A model generated the notes under the pieces. It made no database searches and was not told where the DNA came from. It worked only from the letters and a program-made list of their open reading frames with translations. Source: an uncultured Clostridia bacterium (GTDB lineage Bacteria; Bacillota; Clostridia; Christensenellales; Borkfalkiaceae). Taken from it: a stretch of 64,000 nt of DNA. Position numbers and translations under genes: made by a program. Of this stretch, positions 40,475 through 47,932 are shown piece after piece (within the stretch, counting starts at the first letter, position 1; each line of letters starts with the position of its first letter). The stretch lies in assembly GCA_944354265.1 (NCBI GenBank), contig CALVPX010000003.1, forward strand, positions 1 through 64,000, written 5' to 3'.

Positions 40475-41755
40475 TTAGTCCATGACGATGCAGGCGTCGC
40501 GCTCTGCGCCGACGGACACATATTTTATCTTGCAGTTGCAAAGTTTTTCGATGAGGCGGATGTAGTCGAGAGCCTCCTTGGGGAGGTCCTCAGCCTTTCT
40601 GCACTTGGATATATCGCAGTTCCAACCCTTGACCTTTTCATAGACGGGCTTGCACAGGTCGAGCACGTCGGTGAAGGGGAATTCGTCGATGACCTTGCCG
40701 TTGAGCTCGTAGTGGGTGCAGATTTCGATCTCCTCGTAGCTGTCGAGCACATCGAGCTTGGTGAGGGCGATTTCGTCGGCGCCCTGACACCTTATGCCGT
40801 AACGGGAGGCGACCACGTCGAAGGGGCCCACTCTCCTCGGCCTGCCCGTGGCAGCGCCGTATTCGCCGCCAAGTTCGCGCAGTTTATCGGCCTTTTCGCC
40901 GAAGTATTCGCAGGTGAAGGGGCCTGCGCCGACGCAGCTTGAATAGGCCTTCATTATGCCGATGGATTTGTCGAGCTTGAGGTTGGGCACGCCCGCGCCG
41001 ATGGGCGCATAGGCGGCTATAGTCGACGACGACGAGGTGTAGGGCACTATGCCGTAGTCGATATCCCTGAGGGCGCCGAGCTGAGCTTCGAACATTATCT
41101 TCTTGCCCTCGGCATGCGCCTTGTTGAGGTATATGCCCGTATCGATTATGTAGTCCTTGAGTATGGTGCCGTATTCCTCGAAGTAGGCCTTCATGTCGGC
41201 CACGCTGACGGGCGTGAAGCCGTAGGCCTTGATGGTCATGTTCTTCCACTCCACAATGTCGGGCAGACGCTTGTAGAGAAGGTCTAAATTTAAAAGTTCG
41301 CCCATGCGGAAGGCCTTTTTGAGGTATTTATCGGCATAGACGGGGGCGATGCCGCGGCGGGTGGAGCCGTAGGGCTTGCCCGTGGCCTTTGTAAGCCTGT
41401 CCTCCTCCATTATGTCCTGCAGAACGTTGTAGGGCATGGTGATTATGGCTTTATCTGAAATTTTTAAATTTTCGGGAGTAATGCTGATGCCCGCCTTGCG
41501 CAGCTTGGCAATTTCGCCGCAGAGATGTTTTAAGTCGATGACCATGCCGCAGCCCATTACGTTGACGACGTTTTCGCGCAAGATGCCCGAAGGGAGCAGA
41601 TTTAAAATAAACTTGCCCCTGTCGTTGACGACGGTGTGTCCGGCGTTGTTGCCGCCCTGATAGCGGCAGACGATGTCGTAGTCGCGAGAAAGCAGGTCTA
41701 CCATTCTGCCCTTGCCTTCGTCGCCCCAATTGATTCCACAGATACTTGTTAACAT
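40475..41755 (-). CDS. purA: Adenylosuccinate synthetase
   Basis: A 426-residue PurA, which joins IMP and aspartate with GTP in AMP synthesis. Motifs: GINWGDEGKGRMVDLLS (P-loop and catalytic Asp), QGGNNAGHTVV, GKPYGSTRRGIAPVYADK, and GRPRRVGPFDVVASRYG with TKLDVLD in the base-binding part. It starts with an AGGGGA site nine bases upstream. Its location inside the split glutamate synthase operon is unusual; it has a possible promoter of its own at 41812-41841, and a family C element separates it from gltB2. Confidence 0.96.
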   Translation of the reverse strand: MLTSICGINWGDEGKGRMVDLLSRDYDIVCRYQGGNNAGHTVVNDRGKFILNLLPSGILRENVVNVMGCGMVIDLKHLCGEIAKLRKAGISITPENLKISDKAIITMPYNVLQDIMEEDRLTKATGKPYGSTRRGIAPVYADKYLKKAFRMGELLNLDLLYKRLPDIVEWKNMTIKAYGFTPVSVADMKAYFEEYGTILKDYIIDTGIYLNKAHAEGKKIMFEAQLGALRDIDYGIVPYTSSSSTIAAYAPIGAGVPNLKLDKSIGIMKAYSSCVGAGPFTCEYFGEKADKLRELGGEYGAATGRPRRVGPFDVVASRYGIRCQGADEIALTKLDVLDSYEEIEICTHYELNGKVIDEFPFTDVLDLCKPVYEKVKGWNCDISKCRKAEDLPKEALDYIRLIEKLCNCKIKYVSVGAERDACIVMD

Positions 41756-41811
41756 GATTTTTGTCCCCTATTTTTTATTTTAAATCCGCAGGCGGCTCTC
41801 TTCGCCGCGGA

Positions 41812-41841
41812 ATAATACCGCAGTTGTTGATTTTTTATCAA
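41812..41841 (-). promoter_or_regulatory. Possible internal promoter for purA
   Basis: On the minus strand TTGATA (41841-41836), 18-base spacer, TATTAT (41817-41812). Confidence 0.45.
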
Positions 41842-41845
41842 TTAA

Positions 41846-42033
41846 TAAGTGTTTTGCCCCAAAACCGCGCTTTTGGGGCAAAGGCCCCAATTTGCGCATA
41901 CCTGCGCCTCAGCGGTGGGAATTGCCGCGATTATATACTCGTGGGCACTTAAAATATCGCGGCAAGGGCGGCAGAGCCGCCAAAACTAACTGAAAGTGGA
42001 TGCCATCGGCCATGGCAACACTTTCGTTAACTT
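41846..42033 (-). repeat. Family C element, copy C6
   Basis: From the gltB2 stop: GTTAACGAAAGTGTTGCC end hairpin, GGCTCTGCC hairpin, TTGCCGCGAT...ATCGCGGCAA stem, GCTGAGGC, GCGCAGGTATGCGC hairpin, AAATTGGGGCC and GCCCCAAAA/TTTTGGGGC. The same order of parts as C1, C3, C5 and C7, with different stem sequences. Confidence 0.72.
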
Positions 42034-42035
42034 TG

Positions 42036-43538
42036 TCATGCTCCCGCATGCTTTATCCCAAGAATGTTGAGCTCGGTTTCGTTGAGGCCTACGCCGCGGA
42101 GCATAAGCCTGTTGCCGCGCAGGGCTTCGATGGAGTTGAGGCCCATGCCGCCCATCATCTCCTGAATTTCGTGGCTCCATGCGCGCACCAAGTTGACGAG
42201 GCGCTTGTAGCCTATTTCGGGATTGAGCCTCTTTACGAGGTCGGGCCGCTGAGTGGCTATGCCCCAATTGCACTTGCCCGTATGGCAGCTGCGGCAGAGG
42301 TGACAGCCGAGCGCAAGCAGCGCCGCCGTGCCTATGTAGCAGGCGTCGGCGCCGAGGGCGATTGCCTTTACCACGTCTGCCGACGAATGGATTGAGCCGG
42401 CGACGACGACGGACACGCTGTCGCGTATGCCCTCCTGACGGAGACGCTCGTCCACCTGAGCCAAGGCAAGCTCTATGGGAATGCCCACATTGTCGCGTAT
42501 CCTTGTGGGGGCGGCGCCCGTGCCGCCGCGGAAGCCGTCTATTGCGATGATATCCGCGCCCGAACGCGCCACGCCCGAGGCGATTGCCGCAACGTTGTGG
42601 ACGGCGGCTATCTTTACTATTACGGGCTTGGTGTAGGCGGTTGCCTCCTTCAAGGTGTAGATTAGCTGTCTTAAATCCTCAATGGAGTAGATGTCGTGGT
42701 GGGGTGCGGGCGAAATTGCGTCTATACCCTTGGGTATCATGCGGGTGGCGGATACCTCGTCGGATATCTTCATGCCGGGCAGGTGCCCGCCTATGCCGGG
42801 CTTTGCGCCCTGACCCATTTTTATCTCTATCGCGGCGGCGGCCTTTAAGTATTCCTCATGCACGCCGAAGCGTCCGGACGCCACCTGAACGATGGTGTTT
42901 TTGCTGTATTTGTAGAAGTCGCGGTGCAGGCCGCCCTCGCCCGTGTTGTAGAAGATGCCAAGCTCCTCGGCGGCGCGCGCCAAGCTTTCGTGCGCGTTGT
43001 AGGATATGGAGCCGTAGCTCATCGCCGAGAACATTATGGGCGTTGTCAGCTTGAGCTGCGGGGGCAGAGTATCTACAAGCTTGCCCTCGATATCCCTCTT
43101 TATTTCGACGTCCTTCTTGCCAAGGTAGACGGTCGTCTCCATCGGTTCGCGCAGAGGGTCGATGGGAGGGTTGGTGACCTGCGAAGCGTTTACGAGTATT
43201 TTATTGAAATATATGGGGTAGTCGTTGGGGTTTCCCATGGACGACAGCAGCACACCGCCCGAGCCTGCCTGACGGTAGACCTCGTTCATGGTCTGAACCG
43301 ACCAATTTGAGTTGAGGCGGTAGGTGTCGTCGCTCTTTACTATCTTTAAGGCGTGCGTGGGGCACAGGCAGACGCAGCGGTGGCAGTTTACGCACTTTGT
43401 GGAGTCGGCAATCATCTTGCCGAGGTCCTTGTCGTACTTATGTACTTCGTTGGAGCACTGCCTTTCGCATACTCTGCAGGCTATGCACAATTCGGGGTTG
43501 CGCACTACCTCGTATTCGGCGGGGATAAACATATCCAT
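42036..43538 (-). CDS. gltB: Glutamate synthase FMN-binding (synthase) subunit with ferredoxin head
   Basis: A 500-residue protein. Residues ~15-60 are a two-cluster ferredoxin domain (CIACRVCERQC, CVNCHRCVCLCP). The rest is the TIM-barrel synthase domain: GEGGLHRDFYKYS, GQGAKPGIGGHLPGMKI, ISPAPHHDIYSIEDL, DGFRGGTGAAPTRIRDNVG, and CHLCRSCHTGKCNWGIATQ, the Cys motif of the 3Fe-4S cluster. It makes glutamate from 2-oxoglutarate and ammonia released by the GATase subunit. This is the archaeal-type middle part of GOGAT. The start overlaps the GATase stop (TAATG). The symbol is used for the split subunit. Confidence 0.92.
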   Translation of the reverse strand: MDMFIPAEYEVVRNPELCIACRVCERQCSNEVHKYDKDLGKMIADSTKCVNCHRCVCLCPTHALKIVKSDDTYRLNSNWSVQTMNEVYRQAGSGGVLLSSMGNPNDYPIYFNKILVNASQVTNPPIDPLREPMETTVYLGKKDVEIKRDIEGKLVDTLPPQLKLTTPIMFSAMSYGSISYNAHESLARAAEELGIFYNTGEGGLHRDFYKYSKNTIVQVASGRFGVHEEYLKAAAAIEIKMGQGAKPGIGGHLPGMKISDEVSATRMIPKGIDAISPAPHHDIYSIEDLRQLIYTLKEATAYTKPVIVKIAAVHNVAAIASGVARSGADIIAIDGFRGGTGAAPTRIRDNVGIPIELALAQVDERLRQEGIRDSVSVVVAGSIHSSADVVKAIALGADACYIGTAALLALGCHLCRSCHTGKCNWGIATQRPDLVKRLNPEIGYKRLVNLVRAWSHEIQEMMGGMGLNSIEALRGNRLMLRGVGLNETELNILGIKHAGA

Positions 43539-44665
43539 TAGAGTGCGCCTCCTTCCTTGAGGGTGTATATGACCGGCTGACCGCCGGCGGGCGAATAAAT
43601 TTTATCGAGGTCGGGCTCGATTACGCGTATGCCGCACTCTTCGGACGAGACGAATGCAAGGTCGCCCTTTTCGGCGCAGACCATGGAGCGCAGCTTGAGC
43701 CTGTCGTTGAGCGCCATTATGCCGCCCGTAAAGCCGAAGATTATGGAGAAGGGACCGTTGATGAGCAGCGACGGGAAGGCCTTTCTGAGGAATATCTCCT
43801 GCCTCCTCTCGTCCTCGCTCTTCTCCTCTATTGTCGACCAGAATGACGCGGAAATGACCTTTGCAATTTCGGGCAGGGTGAGCTTCTTGACCCTGATGAG
43901 GTAGTCGATGACGTAGGTTATGACCTCGGTATCGGTCTGAAGGGAGCACTTGTAGCCGAACATCTCTATGTAGCGCCTGTTGGCGTCGTAGGAGGAAATT
44001 TCGCCGTTGTGCACGACGGAATAGTCCAAAAGGCCAAAGGGGTGCGCACCGCCCCACCACCCGGGGGTGTTTGTGGGATAGCGGCCGTGGCTAGTCCATG
44101 CATAGCCCTCGTACTCCTCGTCGAGAAGGTAGAATCTGCCTATATCCTCGGGATAGCCCACGCCCTTGAATATGCCCATATTTTTGCCGCTCGAAAAGAC
44201 GAACGCGCCCTTTATTTCGGCGTTTATCTTGTTGACGCACTTGACCACATACTGCTCCTCGTCCATGAGGGAGTTTGCAAGCCTCTTTGACAGGGGCGAG
44301 AGGAAATAGCGGTAGATTATGGGTTCGTTTGTGATGCCCTTGGTCTTGCGCGTCTTCATCTCAGAGGAGTAGACGATTTCAAAATGGGTGATTAAAAAAT
44401 CCTCCGTCTCCTTTTTGCACTGAAAGTCGTTATAGAAGAGATGAAAGGCATAATATTCCTTATAGTCGGGGTAGATGCCGTAGCCGGCGAAGCCGCCGCC
44501 GAGGCCGTTTGAACGGTCGTGCATGGTGGCGATGGAGCGGATGACGTTAGCTCCCGTCATCTTCTTGCCGCTCCTGTCTATTATGGCGCTGACCGCACAG
44601 CCCGAAGGTATTCTTACTTCGCCCTCATACGGCGCGGTTTTAAGTTCAAGGTCGTTGACAAACAT
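43538..44665 (-). CDS. Glutamine amidotransferase class II subunit of split glutamate synthase
   Basis: A 375-residue class II (Ntn-type) glutamine amidotransferase, the GltB domain 1 equivalent that splits glutamine and passes on ammonia. Substrate-site motifs RYPTNTPGWWGGAHPFG, VVHNGEISSYDANRRYIE and LQTDTEVITYV are present. The likely nucleophile is Cys23 in IPSGCAVSAIID, which would require removal of a 22-residue leader; family relatives usually begin near that Cys. It is the first gene of the operon, 5'-linked to a consensus promoter, with GGAG before the ATG. Confidence 0.9.
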   Translation of the reverse strand: MFVNDLELKTAPYEGEVRIPSGCAVSAIIDRSGKKMTGANVIRSIATMHDRSNGLGGGFAGYGIYPDYKEYYAFHLFYNDFQCKKETEDFLITHFEIVYSSEMKTRKTKGITNEPIIYRYFLSPLSKRLANSLMDEEQYVVKCVNKINAEIKGAFVFSSGKNMGIFKGVGYPEDIGRFYLLDEEYEGYAWTSHGRYPTNTPGWWGGAHPFGLLDYSVVHNGEISSYDANRRYIEMFGYKCSLQTDTEVITYVIDYLIRVKKLTLPEIAKVISASFWSTIEEKSEDERRQEIFLRKAFPSLLINGPFSIIFGFTGGIMALNDRLKLRSMVCAEKGDLAFVSSEECGIRVIEPDLDKIYSPAGGQPVIYTLKEGGAL

Positions 44666-44756
44666 ATATATCTCCGTAGTATGCGCCGAATCGCACTTTA
44701 TTACACTAAAGTGAAAAGTACACTGTCTGTGCAGGGTACTGCAACTCGACTTTTAT

Positions 44757-44785
44757 ATTATAAAATAAACGGGGCGTTAAGTCAA
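44757..44785 (-). promoter_or_regulatory. Promoter of the split glutamate synthase operon
   Basis: On the minus strand TTGACT (44785-44780), 17-base spacer, TATAAT (44762-44757). The ~85-base leader contains two small hairpins (AGTAC...GTACT and CACTTTA...TAAAGTG), which could be a control element. Confidence 0.8.
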
Positions 44786-44871
44786 GCGCATAAATATGGC
44801 AAGGGACGCCAAACGCGCCCCTTTTGGTTTGTTAAATATGATAGATTGTATAAGCTGAGGTTATATGTAAT

Positions 44872-45124
44872 GTGAAATACACGACTACGCAGTGTGTGAA
44901 ATAGCGGCATATACGCCGCTGTGAAATGCGCCATGTGTAATAGAGAATAAAAAAGCTATGCCCATGGCGCGTGAAATGCAACATGAATGTTGCGTTGTGG
45001 CAGACGATTATTATTTTAAATAATTTTTACCATAACGTGCAACGCAGTTGCACATTTCACAAACACAACGTGTTTATTTCACGCACGAAGTGCATTTCAC
45101 GCAGAGCAACGCTCTGCATTTCAC
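44872..45124. repeat. Family A array A4, the most regular copy
   Basis: Left boxes GTGAAATA/TGAAATA/GTGAAAT separate CACAC-type, GCGGC/GCCGC, GCGCCAT/ATGGCGC (with insert) and GCAACAT/ATGTTGC hairpins. Core: GTTGTGGCAGACGATTATTA, AT-rich, TACCATAAC. Right boxes ATTTCAC close GTGCAAC/GTTGCAC, AAACAC/GTGTTT, GCAC/GTGC and GCAGAGC/GCTCTGC. The last box (45118-45124) contains the stop codon of the ClC gene. Confidence 0.85.
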
Positions 45125-46743
45125 TCATTGCGCTGCTTTCCCACTATCGTATACAGATAGTCGAGCACCTCCTGCTCGTCCACGGCGGTGCACTCGAAGT
45201 CGAGCACCTGTCCCGCCTGCAGCTTTGTGCCGCCCGAGGGAATTATTGAGGAGCCGTCCTCCCCCCTCACTGCCACGACGAGGCCGTTTGACGGCCAAAT
45301 GATTTTGTTGATCTTTCCGCCGTCGGCAAGCGAACCGGGGCGGACGGCGACGGAGACGCGCACCGTCTTTTCCCGCCCGGCGAAGCCTTCGTCGCGGATG
45401 AAGGCGTGCAGGTTATTTTCGTACCCCGGCTCGAGGCGGCAGACTTCGGCGACGAGCGAGGCTATTACCACGCCCAAGAGGGCGGGCAGGGGATTGGCAA
45501 ATTGCCCCGTAAGTTCAAACACCATGAACAGCCCCGTTATGGGCGCGCGCACGAAGGTGGTGAAGAACACCGACATGCAGATGATTATTATATAGTCGCA
45601 GTATGCGCCGTCCATTCCCGCCTGCACAAACAGCGCCGACAGCAGGGCGCCCAACCCTGCGCCGACGGCGAGCATGGGTATGAACACGCCGCAGGGCACG
45701 CCGCACGCCATGTACAGCGTCATTAAAATGTATCTTAATACGACGATTATGAGAAGAGAGACCAAAAAGCCCGCGCCGAGGACGGAGAGCCCTTGAAAAT
45801 TGCCCGTGCCGCCCGTGGATATGGCGTGGATGAAGTTGTGCCCGCCGCCCATGGCGTATACGGTGATGAGGCCGAACGCGCCCGACAGCACAAAGGGTAT
45901 TGTAAATTTGCCCACGCCCTTAAAGAAGGTAATTTTTTTGAAAAGTTTTTTGGCGCCCTGCACCGAATAGTAGAATGCGACAGCGGCAAGGGCAACTATG
46001 AGCGCGGCCAACGCGACGAAGAGGTAGCCGTCCCATCCGAGCGGCGTGAATACAAAACCTTCGAAGGCCGAACCTATTTCAAAGCCGAACGCCGCCCTTA
46101 TGCCCGTGCGCACGGCGAGCGCCGTAATTACCGACACGGACGCGCTGACGAACACGACGGGCGAGAAGGATTTGAAGGCCTCCTCAAGCGCGAAGATCAT
46201 GCCCGTGACGGGGGCGTTGAAGGCGACGGCAAAGCCCGCGGAGGCGCCGCCGGCTATCTGCAGGCGGCGTATCATGTAGGGACGGCGGAGTATGCGCCCC
46301 GTTCCCTCGCCCACGCAGCCGCCCATCTCTATGGAGGGGCCCTCGCTGCCGGCCGCAAGCCCTAAGAACACGCAGGCGAGCGAGGCGGCAAACATTGAGC
46401 ACAGGGTGACGTACCAATTGAAGGGAAACTTGCCGCGGCAGGCGCCCTCTATCTGCGGTATGCCGCTGCCGCGTATCATGGGCACAAACTTTACGAGCGT
46501 GCCTATTGCCAACGCGCCCGCAAACAACCCTACGAACAGCAGGGGAATAAACGCGGGATTTTGGCGAAGCAAATCGTAGAGCTGACGGGAGTATTGCTCG
46601 CCGTAGCTCGTGCAGATGGTGTAAAAAGTTATGACTACGCCCGCGAACAGCCCTGTGATAAACGAAACAAAGACTACGTTTATGCCGTAAAATTTGAACG
46701 CCAACCATGCGCGGGACAACTTTTTCTTATCTATGCCCTTCAC
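45121..46743 (-). CDS. ClC family chloride channel or transporter
   Basis: A 540-residue ClC protein: ~18 helical segments, selectivity motifs GSGIPQIEG, GSEGPSIEMGG (the gating Glu is present), and GVPCGVFIPMLAVGAGLG, plus a C-terminal TrkA-C-like domain (residues ~470-540: GKINKIIWPSNGLVVAVRGED, SIIPSGGTKLQAGQVLDF). With the gating glutamate kept, it may be a proton/chloride or fluoride-type exchanger. The start is set at GTG 46743, six bases after GAGG; upstream ATGs lie inside the ATP-grasp gene. It overlaps that gene by 17 bases. The stop TGA is part of a family A box. Confidence 0.9.
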   Translation of the reverse strand: MKGIDKKKLSRAWLAFKFYGINVVFVSFITGLFAGVVITFYTICTSYGEQYSRQLYDLLRQNPAFIPLLFVGLFAGALAIGTLVKFVPMIRGSGIPQIEGACRGKFPFNWYVTLCSMFAASLACVFLGLAAGSEGPSIEMGGCVGEGTGRILRRPYMIRRLQIAGGASAGFAVAFNAPVTGMIFALEEAFKSFSPVVFVSASVSVITALAVRTGIRAAFGFEIGSAFEGFVFTPLGWDGYLFVALAALIVALAAVAFYYSVQGAKKLFKKITFFKGVGKFTIPFVLSGAFGLITVYAMGGGHNFIHAISTGGTGNFQGLSVLGAGFLVSLLIIVVLRYILMTLYMACGVPCGVFIPMLAVGAGLGALLSALFVQAGMDGAYCDYIIIICMSVFFTTFVRAPITGLFMVFELTGQFANPLPALLGVVIASLVAEVCRLEPGYENNLHAFIRDEGFAGREKTVRVSVAVRPGSLADGGKINKIIWPSNGLVVAVRGEDGSSIIPSGGTKLQAGQVLDFECTAVDEQEVLDYLYTIVGKQRNE

Positions 46744-47620
46744 CGTACACCTCATCATACATGTATTGCGCATAAATTTTTGCCACGTTTACGCCCGTGA
46801 CACGCTCTATGCCGCCGAAAAATGCGTTGGAGTTGACCTCGCAGACGAGGTAGCCCTCCTCGTCGAACAGCACATCTATGCCGCAGTAGTCGGGGCATAT
46901 GTGGCGGGCAACCCTTTGGCAGAGCGCTGTCAACTGTCCGTCGGCAACAAAGGGAGAGCCCGTGCCGCCCAGCTCTATGTTGGAGCGGAAATCACAGTCC
47001 GATTGCCTGAGCATGGCGGCGACGACCTTGCCGCCGACGGTTATGATGCGCACGTCCCTCCCCGCGCTGTTTGCAACATAGCGCTCGAACAGGTGGGGCG
47101 AGCACTGCAATTTTTGGGCAATTTGCTCAAGCTGCGCACGGTTTTCGGCCTTGAACACACCCGAACCGAGCGAACCGTAGCTTGCCTTTACAATTACGGG
47201 ATAGCCGAGGCGGCGCTCGACCTCGTCGAGGGCGCTCTCTTTGACCCTCTCCCCGGGGGTGTAGCACAGCAGCCCCGGCAGGGTGAGCGGCATGGGTATG
47301 CCGCAGTCTGCAAGCTTAATTGAGGTGAGCATCTTGTCGTCGCAGTCCTCTATGGCGGCGGCACTGTTGAAGAGGCGCATGCCGCACTTTTCAAGCATGC
47401 GGGCGACATACTTGTCCTTATCGAGGTACACGCAGAAGTCGTAATTTTCAGCCGAACACGACAGCGTACCCCCCTCCTCCACCGCGCAGGGAAAAAAGTC
47501 GTTGGGGCGGACATCGGCAGTCACCCCTAAGCGGGCGAACTCCTCTTTAAGCCGCGCAGACTGATTCAAAGCGCTTTTAAGCCGCGAATAGGCATTGACG
47601 ATAATTAAACACCTTTTCAT
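46727..47620 (-). CDS. ATP-grasp ligase, RimK-like
   Basis: A 297-residue ATP-grasp enzyme of the RimK / alpha-L-glutamate ligase type. N-terminal ligand domain (MKRCLIIVNAYSRLKSALNQ), then ATP-grasp motifs YPVIVKASYGSLGSGVFK, HLFERYVANSAGRDVRIITV, and GIDVLFDEEGYLVCEVNSNAFF (metal-binding Glu/Asn). Substrates could be an amino acid and a peptide or protein tail; I cannot tell which. TATAAT lies only eight bases before the ATG, so the mRNA has nearly no leader. The pairing with a ClC channel gene is unexplained. Confidence 0.85.
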   Translation of the reverse strand: MKRCLIIVNAYSRLKSALNQSARLKEEFARLGVTADVRPNDFFPCAVEEGGTLSCSAENYDFCVYLDKDKYVARMLEKCGMRLFNSAAAIEDCDDKMLTSIKLADCGIPMPLTLPGLLCYTPGERVKESALDEVERRLGYPVIVKASYGSLGSGVFKAENRAQLEQIAQKLQCSPHLFERYVANSAGRDVRIITVGGKVVAAMLRQSDCDFRSNIELGGTGSPFVADGQLTALCQRVARHICPDYCGIDVLFDEEGYLVCEVNSNAFFGGIERVTGVNVAKIYAQYMYDEVYGEGHR

Positions 47621-47628
47621 ACAGGAAA

Positions 47629-47657
47629 ATTATAGCAGGACAGACAGATAAATGCAA
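47629..47657 (-). promoter_or_regulatory. Promoter of the ATP-grasp/ClC operon (near-leaderless)
   Basis: On the minus strand TTGCAT (47657-47652), 17-base spacer, TATAAT (47634-47629), then eight bases to the ATG at 47620. Confidence 0.75.
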
Positions 47658-47715
47658 TAAATTTTTGAGTAGAATGCCATTCACTGCTGAAAATCAAGCT
47701 TATGCGCCCTCCCCT

Positions 47716-47824
47716 GTCATCTTGAGCGAAGCCGTAAGGCTGAGTCGAAAGATCTAGTTCGATTACATACCGAACTAGATACATTCGACTGCGCAGAGTT
47801 ACACTCTGCTCCGCTCAGTATGAC
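47716..47824. repeat. Family B element, copy B9
   Basis: GTCATCTTGAGCGAAGCCG to CGCTCAGTATGAC with GAAAGATCTAG and CTAGATACATTCGAC inside. No gene in 47658-47932. Confidence 0.78.
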
Positions 47825-47863
47825 GCAACTGCACGGAACAACTGCTGCGGCGACACGCGCTGA

Positions 47864-47894
47864 AAGGGGCGCGCCCAAATTGGGCGCGCCCCTT
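47864..47894 (-). terminator. Terminator-like hairpin after the Amt-PII gene
   Basis: AAGGGGCGCGCCC / GGGCGCGCCCCTT (13 bp, loop AAATT), followed on the minus strand by TTTC only, so termination strength is uncertain. Confidence 0.6.
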
Positions 47895-47932
47895 CCAAAG
47901 TATCTATGAGAGAGCAGGATGAGCAGAAAAAA

